Assembly (NCBI RefSeq): GCF_013415845.1
Contig: NZ_CP058907.1
Location: 5,236,501 to 5,300,500, forward strand
Direction: 5' to 3'
Origin: Rhodopseudomonas palustris
GTDB taxonomy: Bacteria; Pseudomonadota; Alphaproteobacteria; Rhizobiales; Xanthobacteraceae
DNA: 64,000 nt
Shown: positions 26,811-36,149 of the stretch, piece after piece
How positions within the stretch are numbered: position 1 is the stretch's first letter
Layout: each line of letters opens with the position of its first letter
The notes under the pieces: generated by a model
Seen by the model: only the letters and a program-made list of their open reading frames with translations
The model's database searches: none
Told to the model about the DNA's origin: nothing
Translations under genes and position numbers: made by a program

Positions 26811-27869
26811 ATGAAGCATTTTCGCCACAATATTATCCGCGCCGGGCTCGAAGCTCTTTATTACACCGGCGCGCATCGGGTGCTGCGCCCGATCTTTTCC
26901 GGAATCGGCACGATTTTCATGCTGCACAGCGTGCGGCCGGCTCGCGACGATTCGTTTCAGCCCAATCGCCATCTCGAGGTCACGCCGGACTTCCTGCGCG
27001 CCACGCTGCGGCATTTGCGGGAGCTTGGGATCGATCTCGTCCCGATGGACGAGTTGCACCGGCGGCTGCGTGCGCGCGACTTCAGCCGGCGCTTCGCCTG
27101 CATCACGCTGGATGACGGCTATCGCGACAATCGCGATTTCGCCCTGCCGGTGTTCGAGGAATTCGGTGCACCGTTCACGGTGTTCGTCACCAGCGACTTT
27201 GCCGAGGGCACCGGCCGGCTGTGGTGGGTGACGTTGGAGCGGCTGATCGCCGCCCAGAGCCGGCTCGATGTGTCGATCGGGGGCCAGGAGTTGCGCCTCG
27301 ACATTGCGACGCCCGAAGCCAAGCAGGCGGCATTTGACCGGCTGCACGATCTGCTGCGCAGCCTGCCGAACGGTGGCGATCTCGATGCGGCGATGACGGC
27401 GCTGTGCCTGCGGTATGGCGTCGATGAGACTGCCGCCGCGCGCGAATTGTGCCTGCCATGGAATGAACTGCGCAGCTTCGCCGCGCACCCGCTGGTGACG
27501 ATCGGGGCGCACGGCATCACCCATTGCATGCTGCGCCGGCAGACCGAACTGGTCGCCGCGCACGAACTCACCGGCAGCCGCGCCCGGATCCAGGACGAAC
27601 TGCAACGACCCGTCGACCATCTCGCCTATCCGTATGGCGACAGGGCTTCGGCAGGCCCGCGCGAATTCGCGATCGCACAGGCGGTCGGCTACAAGACCGC
27701 GGTGACGACGCGCCCCGGCATGATGTTCGCCGATTGCGCCGATCACCTCACCGCGCTGCCGCGGATCTCGCTCAACGGTCACTACCAGGACGACAGGCTG
27801 TTGCCGGTGCTGACTTCCGGGGCCGCGACCGCGATGTGGAACGGCTTCCGCCGTGTCGCTGCGGCGTGA
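26811..27869 (+). CDS. Polysaccharide deacetylase (NodB/CE4 family)
   Basis: About 352 aa with a NodB homology domain. Catalytic motif 1 is TLDDGYRDN (about 99-107 of this start) and the metal histidines are probably GAHGITHCML (H-x3-H, about 236-245); the later YPYG motif is at about 272-275. It is likely to remove N- or O-acetyl groups from an envelope or exopolysaccharide. There is no cleavable signal peptide, so it may be cytoplasmic or anchored through the N-terminus. The start is uncertain: a GTG at 26784 would add nine residues, and neither has a clear ribosome-binding site. No glycosyltransferase is adjacent. Confidence 0.82.
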   Translation: MKHFRHNIIRAGLEALYYTGAHRVLRPIFSGIGTIFMLHSVRPARDDSFQPNRHLEVTPDFLRATLRHLRELGIDLVPMDELHRRLRARDFSRRFACITLDDGYRDNRDFALPVFEEFGAPFTVFVTSDFAEGTGRLWWVTLERLIAAQSRLDVSIGGQELRLDIATPEAKQAAFDRLHDLLRSLPNGGDLDAAMTALCLRYGVDETAAARELCLPWNELRSFAAHPLVTIGAHGITHCMLRRQTELVAAHELTGSRARIQDELQRPVDHLAYPYGDRASAGPREFAIAQAVGYKTAVTTRPGMMFADCADHLTALPRISLNGHYQDDRLLPVLTSGAATAMWNGFRRVAAA

Positions 27870-27929
27870 TTTCTTGACTCACCTCCCTGGCCGCCTCAAA
27901 CAGACGGCCAAAGCCCCGAGGGAGATGTC

Positions 27930-28736
27930 ATGTTCAAGGATCTGTTTTCGCTGCAAGGCCGCGTCGCTCTGGTGACCGGCGGCTCGCGCGGCATCGGCAA
28001 GATGATCGCGGCTGGCTTTCTCGCCTACGGCGCGACGCGCGTTTACATCACCGCGCGCAAAGCAGCGGCCTGTCAGGCCACCGCGGACGAACTCACCGAA
28101 ATGTATCCCGGCGAGTGCGTCGCGCTGCCGATCGACATCTCGACCATGGCGGGCATCGATATGCTGGCCGCCGAGATCAAGCGCCGCGAGAGCTCGCTCG
28201 ACATCCTGGTCAACAACGCCGGCGCCGCCTGGGCGGCCGACTTCGACGAATTCCCGGAGAGCGGCTGGGACAAGGTGATGGACCTCAACGTCAAGACGCC
28301 GTTCTTCCTGACCAAGGCGCTGGCGCCGCTGCTGCGCGCCGCCGCGAGCGCCGAACAGCCCGGCAAGGTGATCAACATCGCCTCGATCGACGGCATCTTC
28401 GTCAATCCGCTCGAGACCTATCCCTACGCGGCGTCGAAGGCCGGCCTGATCCACCTCACCCGCCGGCTGGCTGTGAGGCTGATCAAGGACCACATCGTCG
28501 TCACCGCGATCGCGCCGGGACCGTTCGCCTCCGACATGAACAAGGCGGCGCGTGACGAATCCGACGCGGTCGCCAAGCGCGTCCCTGCGGGCCGGATCGG
28601 CACCGACGAGGACATGGCCGGCACCGCCGTGTTCCTCGCCTCGCGCGCCGGCGACTACGTGGTCGGCTCGACCGTGACGGTCGACGGCGGCGTTGCCTTC
28701 GCCAACCCTGGCATCAAGGGCGACGGCTGGGCGTAA
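27930..28736 (+). CDS. Short-chain dehydrogenase/reductase (RhlG-like)
   Basis: A 268-aa classical SDR. The cofactor motif is TGGSRGIG (16-23), with NNAG (about 91-94), active-site Ser in NIASIDG and Y-x3-K in YPYAASKAG (about 161-169), and the C-terminal VVGSTVTVDGG. The sequence around ITARKAAACQATADEL resembles the RhlG/3-oxoacyl reductase branch and may favour NADPH. A GAGGGAGATGTC box precedes the ATG. It is 60 nt downstream of the deacetylase and might be cotranscribed with it. The substrate is unknown. Confidence 0.85.
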   Translation: MFKDLFSLQGRVALVTGGSRGIGKMIAAGFLAYGATRVYITARKAAACQATADELTEMYPGECVALPIDISTMAGIDMLAAEIKRRESSLDILVNNAGAAWAADFDEFPESGWDKVMDLNVKTPFFLTKALAPLLRAAASAEQPGKVINIASIDGIFVNPLETYPYAASKAGLIHLTRRLAVRLIKDHIVVTAIAPGPFASDMNKAARDESDAVAKRVPAGRIGTDEDMAGTAVFLASRAGDYVVGSTVTVDGGVAFANPGIKGDGWA

Positions 28737-28958
28737 AGCCGCCGCGCTTCGGTCTTCCGCTCAGAGCGCGGGAAGCCACACCTCCCGGGTCATGAATTGC
28801 CTACCGCGCAGCCCGCGCTCCCAAAGCGCGCGGGCTGCGGTTTTGCGTCCCACCTGACGAAATTTGCCTTGAATTATAATGCATCGAACGGCATCCGTTC
28901 GATTGCTGGCGATTTTGGCCAGCACTATCATTCTCCAAACAGATGTGAACGGACCGAG

Positions 28959-29876
28959 ATGGCCGAGCCAGACGATACCGACGCGAGCTTTCTGCTCGAC
29001 CTCGGCCGCCATGTCCGCACCATGCGCGGGCGGCGCGGCATGTCGCGCAAGGTGCTGGCCAAGGTCTCCGGCATCTCGGAGCGCTACATCGCCCAGCTCG
29101 AAAGCGGCAAAGGCAACGTATCGATCATGCTGCTGCGCCGGATCTCCGAAGCGCTGGCGACGCCGCTCGAAGACCTGCTGCCGTCCAACGAGTCGTCGGC
29201 CGACTGGCCGGTGATCCGCGATCTGGTGCGGCGCGCCACCCCCGTGCAGATCGCGCATGCCAAGGACGTCTTGTCAGGCCTCGGCCGCTACGGCGGCAGC
29301 CTGGAGCGGGAGGCGACCTTCCACGGCATCGCGCTGATCGGCCTGCGCGGCGCCGGCAAGTCGACGCTCGGCAAGATGCTGGCCGACAGCATCGGCTGGA
29401 GCTTCGTCGAACTGAACCGCGAAATCGAACGCCAGAACGGCCTGTCGGTATCCGAGATCATCGCGCTCTACGGCCAGGAGGGCTTCCGCCGGATGGAGCA
29501 GACCGCGCTGTCGCGGCTGCTCGCCCGCAAGGAGCCGATCGTGCTGGCGACCGGCGGCGGCATCGTCTCCGAGCCGATCACCTTCGATCAGATCCTGACC
29601 TCGTTCTACACGATCTGGCTGAAGGCCGAGCCGGAGGAGCACATGGCGCGGGTCCGCGGCCAGGGAGACCTGCGGCCGATGGCCGACGACCGCGCCGCGA
29701 TGCAGGAGCTGCGCACCATCCTGCAAAGCCGCGAGCCACTGTATGCCCGCGCCGCCGGCGTACTCGACACCGCCGGACTGTCGGTCGAAGCCGCCGCGCA
29801 GAAGCTGGTCGCGATGGTGTCACCAGTGCTGAGCCGCGATGCAGGCGCGTTCGGCCTGCGCGAGGCGGCGCCGTAA
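28959..29876 (+). CDS. BzdR/BoxR-type regulator: HTH fused to shikimate-kinase-like domain
   Basis: A 305-aa regulator with an N-terminal XRE helix-turn-helix (about 20-75: RTMRGRRGMSRKVLAKVSGISERYIAQLESGKGN in the sequence) and a C-terminal shikimate-kinase-like domain (about 125-290) with an intact Walker A GLRGAGKST and the kinase-like motif ATGGGIV. This fusion is the hallmark of BzdR/BoxR, which sense benzoyl-CoA and repress aromatic degradation genes in Azoarcus and others. None of the box or bzd genes is in the window, so the target is unknown. I chose the ATG at 28959 (MAEPDD); an upstream start at 28797 would add an unrelated tail. It ends 6 nt before the converging ugpB stop. Confidence 0.85.
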   Translation: MAEPDDTDASFLLDLGRHVRTMRGRRGMSRKVLAKVSGISERYIAQLESGKGNVSIMLLRRISEALATPLEDLLPSNESSADWPVIRDLVRRATPVQIAHAKDVLSGLGRYGGSLEREATFHGIALIGLRGAGKSTLGKMLADSIGWSFVELNREIERQNGLSVSEIIALYGQEGFRRMEQTALSRLLARKEPIVLATGGGIVSEPITFDQILTSFYTIWLKAEPEEHMARVRGQGDLRPMADDRAAMQELRTILQSREPLYARAAGVLDTAGLSVEAAAQKLVAMVSPVLSRDAGAFGLREAAP

Positions 29877-29882
29877 AAGCCG

Positions 29883-31211
29883 TTACGGCTTAGTGCGTTC
29901 AAACTGCCGCAGCAGCTTGTTGCCGCGCTCGACCGCCGCGTCCATCGCCTCTTTCGCCGGCTTATCGCCCCGCACCGCGTGTTCGATCTCGTCTTCGATC
30001 GCCGCCCGCACCAGCACGAACGAGCCGAGCCGCAGCCCGCGCGAATTCTCGGTCGGCGGCTTCAGCGTGATCTGTTCGATCGAGATCGCCGTGCCGGGAT
30101 TGCGGTCGTAGAAGCCCTGGGCGCGGGTGAGATCGTAGGCCGCCTTGGTGATCGGCAGGTAGCCGGTGTGCTGATGCCAGGCCGCCTGAACTTCCGGCTT
30201 CGACAGGTAAGCGAAGAACTTGGCGGCGCCTTTGTATTCGCCCGCCGAATGGCCGCGGAGCACCCATAGTGTGGCACCGCCGATGATGGTGTTCTGCGGC
30301 GCGCCGGCGATGTCCGGCCAATACGGCAGCCGGCCGTAACCGACATCGAACTTGGCATTGGCAAGAATGTCGGCGCGGGTCGCCGAAGAGCCAATGAAGA
30401 TGCCGCAATCGCCCTGCTGGAAGCGCGGTTCGGCCGCGGTGGCGCGGCCGCCGTAATCGAAGGTCTTGGTCTTCTGCCAATCGGCAAGCTGCGCGATATG
30501 GCGCACCACCGCCGGATTGTTGAACACCAGTTCGGCATCCAGCCCGCCCAGCCCGTTCGACTGGGTCGCCAGCGGCAGGTTGTGATAGGCGGAGAAGTTC
30601 TCGATATGCACCCAGGACGGCCACGAGGTGGTGAAGCCGCACGCTGCGCCGGCGTCAATTAGCCGCTTCGCCATCGTCCCGACTTCCGGCCAAGTCGTCG
30701 GCGGCACCTCCGGATCGAGCCCAGCGCGACGAAACAGCGTCTTGTTGTAGTACAGAATTGGTGTCGACGCGTTGAACGGAAACGACAGCATGTTGCCGCT
30801 AAGATCGGTGTAGTACCCGGTGACGGCCGGCAGATAGTCGGCCGGCGAGAACACCTCGCTCTCGTCGCGCATCAGCTCGTACACCGGATAGACCGCGCCC
30901 TTGGCCGCCATCATGGTGGCGGTGGCGATCTCGTTGACCTGCACGATCGCCGGCTGGCTGGAGGAGCGGAACGCGAAAATCGCCGCGGTGACGGTCTGGG
31001 TGTAATTGCCCTTGTAGGTCGGGACCACGCGGTAATCGGATTGCGACGCATTGAAATCCGCCGCCAGTTTCTCAAGCTGCCGGCCGAGCTCACCGGACAT
31101 CGCATGCCACCAGGCAATTTCGGTGGCGGCGCCAGCGGGGGCGATACCAGCGGTGGCGCAAACCAGCACGGCGGCGGCGATCTGCGCGAGTCTTCCCAAA
31201 ATTCCGGCCAT
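29883..31211 (-). CDS. ugpB: UgpB-like glycerol-3-phosphate-type ABC binding protein
   Basis: A 442-aa periplasmic binding protein of family 1, with a signal peptide (about 1-28, ending GAA-TEI) and the UgpB landmarks AWWHAMSGELGRQLEKLAADFN, YKGNYTQTVTAAIFAFR, PFNASTPILYYNKTLFR and TTSWPSWVHIENFSAYHN. In a full system it feeds sn-glycerol-3-phosphate to UgpAEC; no permease or ATPase genes are here, so it either serves a distant transporter or has another role. It is divergent from a sensor-kinase operon across 176 nt, which raises the option that it is the periplasmic receptor of that kinase. I see no Pho box. Confidence 0.85.
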   Translation of the reverse strand: MAGILGRLAQIAAAVLVCATAGIAPAGAATEIAWWHAMSGELGRQLEKLAADFNASQSDYRVVPTYKGNYTQTVTAAIFAFRSSSQPAIVQVNEIATATMMAAKGAVYPVYELMRDESEVFSPADYLPAVTGYYTDLSGNMLSFPFNASTPILYYNKTLFRRAGLDPEVPPTTWPEVGTMAKRLIDAGAACGFTTSWPSWVHIENFSAYHNLPLATQSNGLGGLDAELVFNNPAVVRHIAQLADWQKTKTFDYGGRATAAEPRFQQGDCGIFIGSSATRADILANAKFDVGYGRLPYWPDIAGAPQNTIIGGATLWVLRGHSAGEYKGAAKFFAYLSKPEVQAAWHQHTGYLPITKAAYDLTRAQGFYDRNPGTAISIEQITLKPPTENSRGLRLGSFVLVRAAIEDEIEHAVRGDKPAKEAMDAAVERGNKLLRQFERTKP

Positions 31212-31387
31212 CGCCTGATGCGCTCACTCCCGATAGCCATCGCCCAGGCTGATCTGCTAGCTTGGTGGGACTTCTCCGGTCCCTGCGACCGGCACCAACT
31301 GTATGGGATTGAACTTGCCGCTGTCCAGCCGAGCCGAGGTCCCTGACGCCAACCCTGCGCGCGACGCCGCAGCGGACGCACTTGGCC

Positions 31388-33499
31388 GTGAAATTATCCG
31401 GCGTGAGGTCGACTGAGTTGGATCCGGTCACCCCGCAGCCCGCTGATACCGAGCCACGGCCGGACCGGCGCGGCCGCACCGGTCTCGTCGGCCTGGTGCG
31501 CGCGGTGCCGATCCGCTGGCGCATTCTGTCCATCGCGGCACTGAATTCACTGGTCGTGCTGGTGCTGGTGAGCCTGATCTGGAGCGGCGCGCGGGTGCTG
31601 CGCACCGCCTGGGACGACGTCCGTCAGGTGCGCGAGTCCGACAAGATCCTGGCGCTGCTGGAAAGCGAGACCGGCCGACTGCAGAACCTGATCCATCGCT
31701 ACATCAATCAGCCGAGCCCAGATCTGTTCGCCGAGATCCTGCTGCTGCGCGAAGCGGTGCTGGGAACGTTGACGAACCGCGCCTCCACCGATCCGATGCT
31801 GTCGGGCTCGGTCGAGGAGCTGGAGCGCGCCACCGAGCGCTTCCTCGGCGGCTTCGGCGACCTGCGGGCGCTGCAGACCACCATCAAGTCCACCTACGAA
31901 AACCAGGTGCAGGCGCCGGCCCGCGATATCGCTGCGCTGTTTGCGGTGATCGGCGGCGCCACCGGGCAGCGCGACGCGCTGATCCTGCCACCGCTCGGCC
32001 GCGCCCGCGAGGCCTTCACCGCGATGCTGGTGGCGGCCAATTCCTACTATCTGTCGCTGTCACAGCAGGCTGCCGAAGAGGCGCAGCAGAACACCGAGAC
32101 CATCGAGCGCACCATTCCGGTGATGAGCAGTCTCGCCGACAACGATCTGCAAAAGATGGCGCTGGAGAAGCTGAAGCTGCGCACCACGGCGCTGCGCGAC
32201 GGCCTGCAGGAATTGACCGACCAGCTCGCCAAGCGCAGCGATCTGTTGCGCAACTCGATCGACGCCAGCCAGGCCGCCACCATCGCGGCGATCGACGCAC
32301 TATCGGTGAAGATGCGCCAGCGCGAGCAGAAGGCGCAGGAGACGTTCGATCGCACCCTCACCGGCATTTCGCGCAAGGTGCTGTCGATCGCGCTGATCTT
32401 CCTCGGAATCATCATGACGGCCGGCATCATCATCGCGCTGAGCATCCGCCTGCCGTTGCAGCAGATCCTGTCGTCGATGCACGCCATCACCTCGGGTAAT
32501 TACGATCGCCGCGTCGCCGGCACCGAGGCCAAGGACGAGATCGGCGCGATGGCCCGCGCGGTCGAAGTCTTCCGCGAAAACGCGATCGACAAACGCAAGG
32601 CCGAGAACGATCTGCGGGAGTCGAAGGAGAAAGCCGAGAGCGCGCTGCTCGAACTGAAGACCGCGCAGCAGAATTTGATCGACGCCGAACGGCTGGCGGC
32701 GCTCGGCAGTCTGGTGGCCGGCGTTGCCCACGAGGTCAACAATCCGATCGGCATCAGCCTGACGGTGGCGTCGAGCTTCACCCGCCGCGCCACCACCTTC
32801 GAAGCCGAGCTGAAGGGCGATACGCCGCTGCGCCGTTCGCAGCTCGACGAATTCGTCCGCAGTACGCGTGACGCCGCCCAGCAGCTCGTCGGCAATCTGC
32901 AACGCGCCGCCGAACTGATCCAATCCTTCAAGCAGGTAGCGGTCGACCGCTCGCATGCCGAACGCCGGCAATTCAACCTGCACGAGGCGACCGACCAGAT
33001 CGTCGCCAGCCTGAAGCCGGTGCTGAAACGCGCGCCGATCCAGCTCGACATCGACGTGCCGGAGAGCTTGGTGATCGACGGCTACCCCGGCGCCTACGGG
33101 CAGATCCTGACCAACCTTTTTCTGAACGCCGCCAACCACGCCTTCACCGACGGGCGAGCCGGAACGATCACCATCACGGCGCGGCCGCGCGGCAACGATG
33201 ACGTCGAGATCATCTTCGCCGACGACGGCGCCGGCATGACGCCGGACGTGCAGCGCCAGGCCTTCGACCCGTTCTTCACCACCCGCCGCAATGAGGGCGG
33301 CACCGGGCTCGGCCTGCACATCGTTTACAATCTGGTGACCCAGCAGCTCGGCGGCCGCATGATGCTGGAATCAAGACTAGGACAAGGCACGACTTTTCGC
33401 ATTATCATGCCGAAAACCGCCACCGGTGGAACGGCATCCGCCGCCCCACCCATCGACGGAAACCTGCAATGGCCGACCAGGACGATATCCTCGAGCTGA
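31388..33499 (+). CDS. Membrane sensor histidine kinase with large periplasmic domain
   Basis: About 703 aa. Transmembrane helices at about 45-67 and 330-352 enclose a periplasmic domain of some 260 residues that looks entirely helical. HAMP (about 353-403) and a coiled coil (about 400-435) lead to the HisKA box GVAHEVNNPIG with H448 and an ATPase domain with NLFLNAANHAF, DDGAGM and GGTGLGL. The start is uncertain: TTG at 31382 or GTG at 31388, neither with a good ribosome-binding site. Its last 31 nt overlap the next kinase gene, so the two are coupled. It may be partnered by the divergent UgpB-like binding protein. Confidence 0.82.
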   Translation: MKLSGVRSTELDPVTPQPADTEPRPDRRGRTGLVGLVRAVPIRWRILSIAALNSLVVLVLVSLIWSGARVLRTAWDDVRQVRESDKILALLESETGRLQNLIHRYINQPSPDLFAEILLLREAVLGTLTNRASTDPMLSGSVEELERATERFLGGFGDLRALQTTIKSTYENQVQAPARDIAALFAVIGGATGQRDALILPPLGRAREAFTAMLVAANSYYLSLSQQAAEEAQQNTETIERTIPVMSSLADNDLQKMALEKLKLRTTALRDGLQELTDQLAKRSDLLRNSIDASQAATIAAIDALSVKMRQREQKAQETFDRTLTGISRKVLSIALIFLGIIMTAGIIIALSIRLPLQQILSSMHAITSGNYDRRVAGTEAKDEIGAMARAVEVFRENAIDKRKAENDLRESKEKAESALLELKTAQQNLIDAERLAALGSLVAGVAHEVNNPIGISLTVASSFTRRATTFEAELKGDTPLRRSQLDEFVRSTRDAAQQLVGNLQRAAELIQSFKQVAVDRSHAERRQFNLHEATDQIVASLKPVLKRAPIQLDIDVPESLVIDGYPGAYGQILTNLFLNAANHAFTDGRAGTITITARPRGNDDVEIIFADDGAGMTPDVQRQAFDPFFTTRRNEGGTGLGLHIVYNLVTQQLGGRMMLESRLGQGTTFRIIMPKTATGGTASAAPPIDGNLQWPTRTISSS

Positions 33500-35208
33500 T
33501 CGAAGACACGGATTCGACGCCGGAGGTATCGGGCGCACGGAAATGGAAGATCGCGGTGATCGACGACGACACCGCGGTCCACGACGGCACCCGCTTTGCG
33601 CTGAGCGACTACAGCCTCAACAATCAGGGGTTGGAGATCCTGTCGGCCTATTCGGGCGCCGAAGGCCGCGAACTGATGCGGGCCCACCCCGATATCGCCG
33701 CGGTGCTGCTCGACGTCATCATGGAGACCGACGCCGCCGGCCTCGACCTGGTGGAGTTCATCCGCAACGATCTGAAGAACGAGACCGTACGGATCATCCT
33801 GCGCACCGGCCAGCCAGGCCAGGCGCCCGAGCGCCGCGTCATCGTCGACTACGACATCAACGACTACAAGGCCAAGACCGAGCTCACCGCCGACAAGCTG
33901 TTCACCTCGCTGACCGCGGCGCTGCGCAGCTATCAGCAGCTCGAACGGATGGTGCAGACCCGGCGCGGCCTCGAAATCATCATCGACGCCGCCTCGACGC
34001 TGTACGACTTCAAATCGATGCAGCGACTCGCCGAAGGCGTGCTGACCCAGCTCGCCTCGCTGCTCAATGTCGATTGCGCCGGTATCTTGGTCTTACGCGA
34101 CGCCGGCGACGAACTGGCGGTTCTAGCCGGCTCGGGCTGCTACAGCCGCTTCATCGGCACCACAGGCCACAGCAATTCGCTCGACCCGGACCTTCGTCAG
34201 ATGGTCGAGGAAGCGTTCCGGCGGCGGAAGCACGAGTTCGCCGACCATCGCACTGTGCTGTATATCCGGACCGGAAGCGGCCGCGAGGTGGTGGTACTGC
34301 TGCAGGCCGAGCGCGAACTGTCGGACACCGACCGTTCGCTGGTCGAGATCTTCGGCAGCCGGCTGTCGATCGCCTTCGACAATGTCATCCTGTATCGGCA
34401 GCTGCACGAGGCCAACACCCAGCTCGAAGAGCGGGTGGCTCAGCGCACCCGGGCGCTGACCCAGGCCAACCGCCGGCTGTCGACGCAGTGGCTGCGGCTG
34501 CAGCGCGCCAATGCGTTCAAGAACGAGATCCTCGGTACCGTCGCCCACGACCTGAAGAACCCGCTCGGCGTCATCCTCGGCCGCACCGAGATGCTGACCG
34601 AGCTGATCGGCGCCGAATCCTCCAAGGACCATGTCATCGCTCAGGTCGATCATATCCGCGACGCCACACGGCGGCTGACGCTGATGGTCGATCATCTGAT
34701 TTCCGACGCGATGGCGGATGCGTTCGACATCTCGATCCGGCGCGAGGCGGTCGACATCGCCGCGCTGGTCGGCGAGGTCGCCGAGGCCAACCGGCCGATG
34801 GCGCAGAACAAGCAGCAGGTGATTTCGGTGTCCACGCCGGAGGCCTGCTCGACGATGTGCGATTCCGACCGGATGCGCGAGGCGATCGACAATCTGGTCA
34901 GCAACGCCATCAAATACAGCCCGATCGGCGGCAACATCGCGCTGCAGGTCGACGGTGATGGCGACAGCACCATGATCCGCGTTACCGATGAGGGCGCCGG
35001 GCTGTCGCCGGAAGACCTGAGCCGACTGTTCGGGCGCTTCCAGCGGCTGTCCGCCAAGCCGACCGCGGGCGAAAGCTCGACCGGCCTCGGGCTGTCGATC
35101 GTCAAGAAGATCGTCGACATGCACGGCGGCGAGATCATCGCCGAGAGCCCCGGCCCCGGTCAGGGCGCGACCTTCACCATCATTCTGCCCGCAGCGCCGG
35201 TGTCATGA
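33469..35208 (+). CDS. Receiver-DUF3369-histidine kinase hybrid
   Basis: A 579-aa soluble protein. The N-terminal receiver has acidic residues D32-D34, phosphoacceptor D82 (LLDVIMETD) and K134 (NDYKAKTEL). A DUF3369/GAF-like region follows (about 168-310), then a coiled coil, the HisKA box TVAHDLKNPLGVIL with H360, and an ATPase domain with NLVSNAIKYS, DEGAGL and STGLGLSIVK. No transmembrane segment is present. The likely route is phosphoryl flow from the membrane kinase to D82, which then controls phosphorylation of the OmpR-type regulator encoded next. It overlaps both neighbours (31 nt upstream, ATGA downstream). Confidence 0.85.
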   Translation: MADQDDILELIEDTDSTPEVSGARKWKIAVIDDDTAVHDGTRFALSDYSLNNQGLEILSAYSGAEGRELMRAHPDIAAVLLDVIMETDAAGLDLVEFIRNDLKNETVRIILRTGQPGQAPERRVIVDYDINDYKAKTELTADKLFTSLTAALRSYQQLERMVQTRRGLEIIIDAASTLYDFKSMQRLAEGVLTQLASLLNVDCAGILVLRDAGDELAVLAGSGCYSRFIGTTGHSNSLDPDLRQMVEEAFRRRKHEFADHRTVLYIRTGSGREVVVLLQAERELSDTDRSLVEIFGSRLSIAFDNVILYRQLHEANTQLEERVAQRTRALTQANRRLSTQWLRLQRANAFKNEILGTVAHDLKNPLGVILGRTEMLTELIGAESSKDHVIAQVDHIRDATRRLTLMVDHLISDAMADAFDISIRREAVDIAALVGEVAEANRPMAQNKQQVISVSTPEACSTMCDSDRMREAIDNLVSNAIKYSPIGGNIALQVDGDGDSTMIRVTDEGAGLSPEDLSRLFGRFQRLSAKPTAGESSTGLGLSIVKKIVDMHGGEIIAESPGPGQGATFTIILPAAPVS

Positions 35209-35945
35209 GCCAGAACCCGCACATCATCGTCGTCGACGACGAAGCCCCGGCCCGCGAGATGGTCGGCGACTATCTCAAGATGCACGGCTTCGCCGTCACC
35301 CTGTGCGATGGCGGCAAGAGCCTGCGCGCCGAGATTGCCACCAAGCTTCCGGACCTGGTGGTGCTGGACCTCAACATGCCGGAAGAGGACGGGCTGTCGA
35401 TCATCCGCGACCTCAAGGCCAAGTCCAACGTCCCGGTGATCATGCTGACCGCGACCGCCAGCCCGATCGACCGCGTGGTCGGCCTCGAACTCGGCGCCGA
35501 CGATTACGTCGCCAAACCCTGCGAGCTGCGCGAATTGATGGCGCGCATTCGTTCGGTGCTGCGCCGCGCGGCGCCGCCGAAGCCCGTTGCCGCAGAGCCT
35601 GCAAGCGCTGCCAAGGCCGACAACGCCCAGCTGGTGCGGTTCGGCACCAAATGGCTCGACCTCGAAGCCCAGGCGCTGCGCGACGACGACGGCAATGAGC
35701 ATCCGTTGACGGCATCTGAATTCGGCCTGCTGAAGGTGTTCGCGGCCAATCCGAAACGGGTGCTGTCGCGCGAGCGGCTGCTGGAGCTGGCGAACGCACG
35801 CGACGCTGAGGCCTTCGACCGCGCGGTCGATCTCCGCATCATGCGGATCCGCCGCAAGATCGAGCCGGACCCGACAAAGCCGGCCGTAATTCGGACAATT
35901 CGCGGCGGCGGCTATTTGTTCTCGCCGGCCAGCGACCGCGCCTGA
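35205..35945 (+). CDS. OmpR-family response regulator
   Basis: A 246-aa transcription factor, the output of the two upstream kinases. The receiver shows D11/D12, phosphoacceptor D55 (VVLDLNMPEEDG), T82 and K104 (VAKPCELRE). An Ala/Pro linker (about 124-140) joins a winged-helix domain with LTASEFGLLKVFAANPKRVLSRERLL and DRAVDLRIMRIRRKIEPDP. Its start overlaps the hybrid kinase stop (ATGA). It is followed by an inverted repeat and then an ECF sigma gene, which may be a target. Confidence 0.9.
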   Translation: MSQNPHIIVVDDEAPAREMVGDYLKMHGFAVTLCDGGKSLRAEIATKLPDLVVLDLNMPEEDGLSIIRDLKAKSNVPVIMLTATASPIDRVVGLELGADDYVAKPCELRELMARIRSVLRRAAPPKPVAAEPASAAKADNAQLVRFGTKWLDLEAQALRDDDGNEHPLTASEFGLLKVFAANPKRVLSRERLLELANARDAEAFDRAVDLRIMRIRRKIEPDPTKPAVIRTIRGGGYLFSPASDRA

Positions 35946-36004
35946 GCTGCCGGGCCGCCGGTATCGCTGGCTGCCGCCCCTGATTTCCTTCGCTTTTTCG
36001 GCCG

Positions 36005-36037
36005 AGTGTTTCATCGCGGCTCTGGCGACGAAACACT
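36005..36037. repeat. Inverted repeat upstream of the ECF sigma gene
   Basis: AGTGTTTC (36005-36012) pairs with GAAACACT (36030-36037) around 17 nt. It may be a 3' stem for the response-regulator mRNA or an operator. There is no T-tract. Confidence 0.45.
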
Positions 36038-36149
36038 TCGATTTCGCCACGAAACCATTTTCCCCTCCGGCGCAGACCTCCTGAAACGGTAGCTGGCTAG
36101 TAGTTCTCCCAACACGCCGCGGGGGAGCGCGGCACAAAGGGAGCTCGTC

